This document shows positions 58,529 to 64,000 of a DNA stretch of 64,000 nucleotides, one piece after another (positions within the stretch are counted from its first letter, which is position 1; the number at the start of each line of letters is the position of its first letter). The notes beneath the pieces are model-generated. The model did not search any database, had not been told where the DNA came from, and saw nothing but the letters and a program-made list of their open reading frames with translations. The stretch is from Ignavibacteriales bacterium (lineage in GTDB: Bacteria; Bacteroidota; Ignavibacteria; Ignavibacteriales; Ignavibacteriaceae): contig JADJNX010000001.1 in the NCBI GenBank assembly GCA_016714125.1, positions 434,001 through 498,000 of the forward strand, read 5' to 3'. The position numbers and the translations under genes were made by a program.

Positions 58529-58544
58529 AGTACGGTGACATTTC

Positions 58545-60227
58545 ATGAATGAAAATATCGATAGTGGCGCTTTGACTCCCGATTTTGACAATGAGCTGAA
58601 TCTCAAAAAGATGGAACTCGAAAAGGTTAAAGTTGAGGAAGATCGGCTCACAACACGAATAAGGTCCCTTCAACAGAACCTTATTGATCTCGAGACAAAA
58701 GAGACTTCACGACTAAGCAGTTTTAAATCTCTTTATGCTAAAGAGAAAGAATTGCTTCTCAATGATGTGGAGAATCTGAAAAGCGAGAAAGTTGAACTCG
58801 AAGAGAAAAACACCGAACTCACTTCAAGTGTTGCTGAGAACGAATCTAAACTTCTTCATTTGCTTTCTGATCTCTCTGCAAAAACCAAACTTATTGCTTC
58901 TCTCGACGCATATCTCCCGCAACTGGATTCTTCCATGCATGAGAAAGAGAGGGAATTTAACAGAATTCTTCGTGAAATCGATTTGAACGATGAAAAGCTC
59001 TCGCATATACTCAAAAGACTTGAACATGTTAATCGTGAGTTTGAGATCAAAAAACTGCAGCTTGACTCATACGAGTCCTCCCTCTTGAATACCCAAAATC
59101 TACTGACTGAGTTGGAAGAAAAGGTTGCAAAATATGACGGACTTAAAAACGAAATCTTCAGAAATATCAAAAATTCGATTTTAAAGGAAAATTCCCTTAA
59201 AGAAAAAATCGCCCGGCTCGAAAAACACCTTGATACACTTGAATCAAATCGGTTTGAAATTGAGTCAAATCTTCTAAAAGCCGAAGAGAATTTTATTTCG
59301 ATGGCTGCAACTTTTAAGGAAGAGATTAACGCGGTCAAAATTAAACACCGTGAAATCTCAAAAAAACTGATCGATAAAGAACTGACTCTGTTCAAAAAAA
59401 CTGAAGAGATTGTCAGAAAAGAAAAACTCATCACAGGTCTTGAAATTGAGTTTAGAGCAGTTGAATACAGAATAAAAGTGGCAACTGAAGAAGTTCTCTC
59501 TCATGCTGCAAGAAAATTAAAACTTCAGGAAGAGATACTCCAACTCTCAGGCGAAAAAATTAAACTTGAGAATTCAAGAGACGGGCTCCTTCTGGAACTT
59601 GAAAAAGCCGGAGAAAAATCCAGTGAGACGGAAGAAAGTTTTGTTAAAGTATTACAAAACTTCAGAGATGAGATCGAGTCATTAAAACTCGCCAGAGATG
59701 CCGCTCAAAATGAATATACTCTGATGGAAGAAAGATTGCAGATGCTTAGAAATGATGCTCTCAAATCGGAAAGAAATTTTTCAGGTACCGTACTTGAAAA
59801 CGACCAGCTTCTTGCCGACCGGGATGCACTCACTCATGAAATATCAAAACTGATTGAGCTAAAATCAAAACTTGAATCATCCACTTCAATAGAGGATGAG
59901 ATTGTTTCAGAACCCGTGGAAGAACCGGTTGTTGAAACAGTAACCAAACAGGATCAACAACCACCTAAAGAGCTCGACCGGATTATTCCTCCCTATGGCT
60001 ATAGTGGAATTGATAAAGAACTGTTAAGTTACCTCTCATCAGAATTGGAAGATTTTGGAAGTGAGTCGATAAAAAAGGAACTTGAAAACCTGACGGCAAC
60101 ACTTCAGGATGACGCTCAGGATTTGGAATTACCAGAAATGAAGTTGCAATCACCCCCAAATGCCGATGAATTAAAGGACCTTATTAAAAAAATTAATGAA
60201 AATCCGACGGAGGAAGAAGAAATATAA
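58545..60227 (+). CDS. Long coiled-coil protein 2
   Basis: 560 aa. Coiled coil from about residue 18 to 450, then a Pro/Val-rich linker (EPVEEPVVETVTKQDQQPP) and a short C-terminal domain (IIPPYGYSGIDKELLSYLSS). It has no export signal. The linker style matches that of protein 1, and both genes are adjacent on the same strand, so they may form a hetero-assembly. I know no described family with this pair. Confidence 0.78.
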   Translation: MNENIDSGALTPDFDNELNLKKMELEKVKVEEDRLTTRIRSLQQNLIDLETKETSRLSSFKSLYAKEKELLLNDVENLKSEKVELEEKNTELTSSVAENESKLLHLLSDLSAKTKLIASLDAYLPQLDSSMHEKEREFNRILREIDLNDEKLSHILKRLEHVNREFEIKKLQLDSYESSLLNTQNLLTELEEKVAKYDGLKNEIFRNIKNSILKENSLKEKIARLEKHLDTLESNRFEIESNLLKAEENFISMAATFKEEINAVKIKHREISKKLIDKELTLFKKTEEIVRKEKLITGLEIEFRAVEYRIKVATEEVLSHAARKLKLQEEILQLSGEKIKLENSRDGLLLELEKAGEKSSETEESFVKVLQNFRDEIESLKLARDAAQNEYTLMEERLQMLRNDALKSERNFSGTVLENDQLLADRDALTHEISKLIELKSKLESSTSIEDEIVSEPVEEPVVETVTKQDQQPPKELDRIIPPYGYSGIDKELLSYLSSELEDFGSESIKKELENLTATLQDDAQDLELPEMKLQSPPNADELKDLIKKINENPTEEEEI

Positions 60228-60291
60228 AGATATCTCTTGCTTATTTTTTCATTTCTTCATAAATTGATATCTTGATTTTTTTCATTTTCCC

Positions 60292-60368
60292 GGCGGGGTA
60301 GCTCAGCAGGTTAGAGCAGTGGAATCATAATCCACGTTTCGGGGGTTCGAGTCCCTTCCCCGCTACCA
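60292..60368 (+). tRNA. tRNA-Met (CAT)
   Basis: 77 nt with encoded CCA. Acceptor GGCGGGG/CCCCGCT, D arm GCTCAGCAGGTTAGAGC, anticodon stem GTGGA/TCCAC with loop ATCATAA (anticodon CAT), T loop TTCGAGT. Elongator Met is most likely; an Ile2 tRNA whose C34 becomes lysidine cannot be excluded by eye. Confidence 0.9.
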
Positions 60369-60388
60369 ATAGTTTTTTTGGAGAATAG

Positions 60389-60706
60389 ATGTTTACTTTT
60401 TTTAGTATAGTTATTATCACATTGGCAGTTTTGTTAATTATCACCGTTTTGACGCAACAGTCAAAAGGAAGTGGTCTTACCGCAACTTTTGGTGGTGGGA
60501 GTATGGGTAGCATGTTTGGTACCCGTCGTACTGCTGATTTCCTTGCAAAAGCTACCTGGAGTATGGCAGCAGCAATTGCAATATTAACCATTTTGGCTAA
60601 CGGATTTTTTCTTCCCAAAAGCTCAGACGCTGAAAGCGTGATCCAACAAGGAACACCAACTCAGACCGCTCCTGCAAATCCGGGTGGAAGCCAACCGGCA
60701 AAATAA
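60389..60706 (+). CDS. secG: Preprotein translocase subunit SecG
   Basis: 105 aa. Two membrane helices (FSIVIITLAVLLIITVLTQQ and TWSMAAAIAILTILANGFF) flank the conserved SKGSGLTATFGGGSMGSMFG and RRTADFLAKATW. SecG aids Sec export in the inner membrane. It begins 20 bp after the tRNA, with a Ser/Pro-rich C-terminal tail, and ends before a strong terminator. Confidence 0.95.
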   Translation: MFTFFSIVIITLAVLLIITVLTQQSKGSGLTATFGGGSMGSMFGTRRTADFLAKATWSMAAAIAILTILANGFFLPKSSDAESVIQQGTPTQTAPANPGGSQPAK

Positions 60707-60726
60707 AACAGAATTTTTTCTTTTTG

Positions 60727-60762
60727 AAGCTGTTGTCCTTTTGGGATAACAGCTTTTTTTTT
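60727..60762 (+). terminator. Terminator after secG
   Basis: Stem AAGCTGTT/AACAGCTT, extended by imperfect pairs, followed by TTTTTTT. It lies 20 bp after the secG stop. Confidence 0.88.
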
Positions 60763-60763
60763 G

Positions 60764-61981
60764 TTATAGTGTGTTGATAAGATATTCGAATATTTGATCC
60801 TGCAAACCACGATAAAAATCAGGATACCCAACCGAATAGTTAAAAAATACCGCCCCGATTAAATCTCTCCCCTTTTTTGTCTTAAAATATCCGCTCAAAG
60901 TTATCACTCCGCTTAGGGTTCCGGTTTTTCCGTGTAAATTGTTCTCACCATTGGCATCCTGCATCCTGCCTCTGAGTGTTCCGTCAACACCTGAAATACT
61001 AAGCGTTGAATAAAACTGACTTCTGAATACGATGTTGGAATAGATATATTGATAAATGCTTACAATAACTCCGGTTGGTATATAATTCCTGCGTGACAAT
61101 CCACTACCATCCGCAAGGGTTGTCCCTTTAAGATAAGCTCCACAATCATTCAAAAAAGCCATACAAAGCTTAATTCCGTTTTTTGTGTTTCCCCTCTCCC
61201 CATTTACAGCAGCACTGATAAGTTTCATGGCATATTCAGCCAGGAAATTATCACTTCGTTTATTAACTGTCTTCAAAAGATCTGACAGTTTAGTTTCTAC
61301 CGTTGTAATAAGTGTGTTATTCACCGGGGTCTCCCCCACCACTGCCTCACCCTTCACAACAATCCCTGCAGTCACCAGGAGCTGCTTAAATCGTCGAGCT
61401 ATAGCAACAGGAGGACTGGTAAACTTTTGGCCGCTCAGGAAGGTATTTTTATCAACAACCAGTGCCGATAGCGGGTAAGTTTCATAATCCCCCTCACCAC
61501 TTCCAACATATTGTGATCTGTCATACAGTTCATCAAAAAAAGTATCATCTCCAATAACATCCCCCTCAATTACCCTGATTCCCTGCTGCTTAACCTTTCC
61601 GGCAAAGTTTTCAAGATCTTTTGAAGTGAAAAATGGATTTCCCCGGGCTCGAAGATAGATGCTGCCGTTAAGAGTACCTGAATTGTCAACCCTTCCCGAA
61701 TATCTTAACTCTGTCGCCAACTGGTAATCTCCTCCAAGAAGATGAAGCGCTGCGGCACTTGTAACCACCTTTGTGTTGGATGCAGGAATCATTGGCAGTC
61801 TGTGACCCCGGGTGTAAACCGTGTCCATCGTCTCGGCATCTATGATCAAAATGGAATAATTTGTTCCCGCCGGAACCTGAGCAATTATTTCATTTATCCC
61901 TCCCCTTACCTCTGAATATTGACCGTAGGAGACCGTTACAAATAACATCAGAATTAAAAATTGTAAATATATTTTCACCAC
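60764..61981 (-). CDS. dacB: D-alanyl-D-alanine carboxypeptidase/endopeptidase (PBP4 type)
   Basis: 405 aa. Signal peptide (MVKIYLQFLILMLFVTVSYG) then the S13 peptidase motifs: Ser68-x-x-Lys71 in ASNTKVVTSAAAL, SDN in NKRSDNFLAEYAMK, and KTG in HGKTGTLSGVI. It trims or opens peptidoglycan in the periplasm. The frame is intact and the length normal. It is convergent with secG. Confidence 0.94.
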   Translation of the reverse strand: MVKIYLQFLILMLFVTVSYGQYSEVRGGINEIIAQVPAGTNYSILIIDAETMDTVYTRGHRLPMIPASNTKVVTSAAALHLLGGDYQLATELRYSGRVDNSGTLNGSIYLRARGNPFFTSKDLENFAGKVKQQGIRVIEGDVIGDDTFFDELYDRSQYVGSGEGDYETYPLSALVVDKNTFLSGQKFTSPPVAIARRFKQLLVTAGIVVKGEAVVGETPVNNTLITTVETKLSDLLKTVNKRSDNFLAEYAMKLISAAVNGERGNTKNGIKLCMAFLNDCGAYLKGTTLADGSGLSRRNYIPTGVIVSIYQYIYSNIVFRSQFYSTLSISGVDGTLRGRMQDANGENNLHGKTGTLSGVITLSGYFKTKKGRDLIGAVFFNYSVGYPDFYRGLQDQIFEYLINTL

Positions 61982-62043
61982 AACCTGAGAAGTTTGTTGC
62001 CAAAGGAATTATTTATAAAGCTTGCTTTGTTTAATTTAAAGAT

Positions 62044-62892
62044 ATGAATTATCAATTTTACCCGAAACCTAAAAAAGAGGAACTAATGGAAGTAAAAAGA
62101 AGACCTGTAAAATCTTACAAAAAAGAGGAATTTATAAATTCGAGTGAAGCCAGAACCGTCAGGATACTTTCTGAATACCTCGATCCTGATGTAAAATTTA
62201 AAAGGAATCAAATTACCGACACTATAGTGTTTTTTGGATCAGCCAGGATAAAACCAAGACATAAAGTCCTGCAGGAAATTGCGGAATTTAAAAAGAGTGA
62301 GACTGGCGGAGAAGAAGAAATCAGACAACTGCACAGAGCTCTTGAAGCTTCCAAGTATTATGACGAAGCTGTTGAACTTGCAAGACTTACCGGTGAATAT
62401 TTAAATTTAAAGACCACTCACGATGAAGGTTACGCAATTGTAACAGGTGGTGGACCCGGTATAATGGAAGCTGCCAATAAAGGAGCAACACTCGCAGGGT
62501 GTAAATCGGTTGGTTTAACCATAAGTCTTCCAAATGAAGAGAGCATGAACGATTATGTTGTTGATGAACTGGGATTTGAATTTCACTACTTCTTTATGCG
62601 TAAATTCTGGTTTGCATATTTAGCAAAAGCGGTGATTATCTTTCCGGGCGGATTTGGAACGATGGATGAAATGTTCGAAATTCTTACACTCGTACAAACT
62701 AAAAAAATGACCAAGGAAATGAAAATTATCCTTTATGGTTCCGATTTTTGGAATGATTTGATAAACTTCGACAAACTGATCGATTTAGGCACAATCTCTC
62801 CGGATGATGTAAATCTGTTTGAAATTCACAACACTCCTGAAGATGCATTTAAATCTCTGAAGAAGTATATGGAAGCGAGACTGCCAAGATAG
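62044..62892 (+). CDS. LOG-family Rossmann nucleotide-binding protein
   Basis: 282 aa. The core has VFFGSARIKPRH, TGGGPGIMEAANKGATLAG, and PGGFGTMDEMFEILTLVQT, which are the cytokinin riboside phosphoribohydrolase (LOG/YvdD) motifs. An N-terminal extension of about 55 residues precedes it. LOG enzymes cut adenine-type nucleotides to the free base; the longer type in bacteria has an unproven role. Confidence 0.9.
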   Translation: MNYQFYPKPKKEELMEVKRRPVKSYKKEEFINSSEARTVRILSEYLDPDVKFKRNQITDTIVFFGSARIKPRHKVLQEIAEFKKSETGGEEEIRQLHRALEASKYYDEAVELARLTGEYLNLKTTHDEGYAIVTGGGPGIMEAANKGATLAGCKSVGLTISLPNEESMNDYVVDELGFEFHYFFMRKFWFAYLAKAVIIFPGGFGTMDEMFEILTLVQTKKMTKEMKIILYGSDFWNDLINFDKLIDLGTISPDDVNLFEIHNTPEDAFKSLKKYMEARLPR

Positions 62893-62954
62893 TTCTGCTT
62901 CCTTTAGGTGAGAGACTCGCCGGATGGCGGGTCACATCATCTCAGTAGTAAGTT

Positions 62955-63000
62955 AAAAAAAGGTTTGTGCCTTCTATCCCTCGATATCAAGGCACAAACC
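62955..63000 (-). terminator. Terminator after rpsU
   Basis: A 12-bp perfect stem GGTTTGTGCCTT/AAGGCACAAACC with a 15-nt loop; on the minus strand followed by seven T. It lies 34 bp after the rpsU stop. Confidence 0.9.
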
Positions 63001-63033
63001 AAATCAAAATCTACTAAGAGTTAGAGGGTATAA

Positions 63034-63225
63034 CTAATCTTTATTGTCTGTTCTGTGAGCTCTTCTCTCCGCTTTAATCCTCTCCATCCTTTTTTTGATG
63101 GAAGGTTTAACGAAGAAAGTTCTCTTCTTATATTCTTTGAGTATCCCTGAGCGTTCATATTTCTTTTTGAAACGCTTCAGCGCTTTATCAATCGATTCAT
63201 TTTCTTGTACAGTAATGCCTATCAA
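63034..63225 (-). CDS. rpsU: 30S ribosomal protein S21
   Basis: 63 aa, basic. The pattern ENESIDKALKRFKKKYERSG ... LKEYKKRTFFVKPSIKKR is typical of bS21, the platform protein near the anti-Shine-Dalgarno. It lies 13 bp after the zinc-ribbon gene and ends at a strong terminator. Confidence 0.96.
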   Translation of the reverse strand: MIGITVQENESIDKALKRFKKKYERSGILKEYKKRTFFVKPSIKKRMERIKAERRAHRTDNKD

Positions 63226-63238
63226 GCTAATACCTTTC

Positions 63239-63619
63239 TTAGTTGGTGGAAGCCAATAATTTTTTTATACCTTTACTCTGAAATTCGACAGTTAACGATA
63301 TCTTTGTTGATGAAAGATGGGACTTCGATTTGACAACGCCAAAATCTTCCCAGCCTTTATGAAACAAAACACTGCCGATTTCATAATCTTTATCGGGTGA
63401 GTAGTCAACTGCTTCACCCATATCAATGTTCTTTACAGAAATCCTGTCGTCTCTGATGATATCATCGAGAGTAATGACAAGTTTATTCTTGCACTTTTTA
63501 CATTTAGCCCAATACGCTTCTTCGCCAAAAGCCTCGCCAGCGGGTGTGGCGATTTCCATTTTGGTTACAGCTGCGCATGTTCTACAGAATGCTTCTATGT
63601 TCTTTGTTAGTCGTGCCAT
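63239..63619 (-). CDS. Zinc-ribbon protein of unknown function
   Basis: 126 aa. Cys12, Cys15, Cys40 and Cys43 (FCRTCAAV ... AKCKKCKNK) make a zinc ribbon at the N-terminus. The C-terminal 60 residues (DYEIGSVLFHKGWEDFGVVKSK ... TKISLTVEFQSKGIKKLLAS) look like a small beta-barrel, similar in style to a CarD/TRCF interaction domain. Placed just before rpsU, it may bind nucleic acid. The family is unknown to me. Confidence 0.7.
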   Translation of the reverse strand: MARLTKNIEAFCRTCAAVTKMEIATPAGEAFGEEAYWAKCKKCKNKLVITLDDIIRDDRISVKNIDMGEAVDYSPDKDYEIGSVLFHKGWEDFGVVKSKSHLSSTKISLTVEFQSKGIKKLLASTN

Positions 63620-63694
63620 ATAATTTAAATTTTAGATTTAAAATATACGTAAGATTTTCCCCTTTTCAAACAGGAAAGGGGAAAATCGTCGGTG

Positions 63695-64000
63695 TTAAAA
63701 ATGTTTTTTCTCTCTTTTACGGTTTTTATCTCCGAAAGAAGGCCTGTCAGACTTTTTTTCACGGGAATTGAACTCCTTAAAGCGTCTTGTGGAGTCTCCC
63801 CCAGGCGCCCCGTCGGCACTCTTTTTACCTTTGTAACCACCGGAAGAGCCTTCTGAGCTGCCGCCACCGGAGGATGAACCGCCTTCTGAGCTTCTGCCAC
63901 GATAGCCGCCACCGGAGGATGAACCACCTTCTGAGCTTCTGCCACGATAGCCGCCACCGGAGGATGAACCACCTTCTGAGCTTCTACCACGATAGCCGCC
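63695..64000 (-). CDS. Glycine/serine/arginine-rich C-terminal tail of a gene cut by the window edge
   Basis: Only the last 101 codons are present. Three copies of GGYRGRSSEGGSSSG are followed by a basic tail (RRFKEFNSREKKSDRP, ending REKKHF). Such RGG-like tails occur on DEAD-box RNA helicases and on RRM-type RNA-binding proteins; which of these it is cannot be read from here. A second frame through the same repeats, giving VHPPVAA, is a shadow. Confidence 0.65.
   Translation of the reverse strand, partial: GGYRGRSSEGGSSSGGGYRGRSSEGGSSSGGGYRGRSSEGGSSSGGGSSEGSSGGYKGKKSADGAPGGDSTRRFKEFNSREKKSDRPSFGDKNRKREKKHF
63860..63994. repeat. 45-bp tandem repeats, three copies
   Basis: Units at 63860, 63905 and 63950, nearly identical, continuing past the right edge. 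Each encodes 15 residues (GGYRGRSSEGGSSSG). The copy number is prone to slippage and to assembly collapse. Confidence 0.85.

Noticed and set aside
63625..63990. An open frame with VHPPVAA repeats over the 45-bp repeats
   Set aside because: It is a shadow of the Gly/Ser/Arg-rich frame. The latter ends in a natural basic tail and fits known RNA-binding protein tails.
63860..63994. CRISPR array
   Set aside because: The 45-bp units are contiguous without spacers and lie in a coding frame.

Overview
The window looks like chromosomal DNA of an Ignavibacteria-type bacterium (Bacteroidota/Chlorobiota lineage). The evidence is five secreted proteins that end in type IX secretion (T9SS) sorting domains, with NYPNPFNP, NFPNPFNP or IYPNPFNS signatures and a C-terminal basic tail. 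An S46 dipeptidyl-peptidase, a MerC/Fur-like pair, AT-rich codon use and weak ribosome binding sites fit the same group. No rRNA, CRISPR array, insertion sequence or integrase is visible. This placement is an inference from protein style, not from a marker tree.

Layout. 1-5.2 kb: TerB-like fragment, malQ, a T9SS cargo, fabF, a DinB-like gene. 5.3-8.2 kb: a short-chain dehydrogenase followed directly by recD2. 8.2-11.8 kb: an overlapping minus-strand operon in which two homologues of the aminoglycoside-resistance 16S rRNA G1405 methyltransferases (Rmt/Arm family) flank rsmI and tgt; this is the most unusual locus. 11.8-13.2 kb: four 33-bp repeats in front of a DUF4143-type ATPase. 13-22 kb: mostly small housekeeping genes and tRNA-Lys. 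22-25.6 kb: tpiA followed by a three-gene phage remnant (portal-like, acidic scaffold-like, unknown). 25.8-31.4 kb: two tandem VIT-domain T9SS proteins. 31.5-35.4 kb: a two-domain glycosyltransferase, a CitE-like lyase, a nitroreductase and a yeast-type cytosine deaminase. 35.4-36.9 kb: a three-gene HipB/HipS/HipT-like toxin-antitoxin locus. 37-45.4 kb: a 1-Cys peroxiredoxin, a T9SS cargo, an O-methyltransferase, secreted proteins, a copper-chaperone-like gene and an S9 peptidase. 45.4-51.6 kb: glnS, a Fur-family regulator divergent from a MerC-like gene across a perfect palindrome, an AlkD-like gene and an S46 peptidase. 52-55.7 kb: an FG-GAP T9SS protein and an AbiE-type toxin-antitoxin pair. 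56-60.2 kb: two adjacent long coiled-coil proteins. 60.3-64 kb: tRNA-Met, secG, a PBP4-type peptidase, a LOG-family protein, rpsU, a zinc-ribbon gene and the glycine-rich tail of a gene that runs off the right edge.

A caution for every reader: about fifteen otherwise normal genes are split by single-base changes in homopolymer runs (for example glnS, recD2, the S9 peptidase and both VIT proteins). I treat these as probable sequence errors and report the merged genes, giving the run where each shift lies. Intergenic regions also carry degenerate phrase-like short repeats, one of which lies inside a reading frame.
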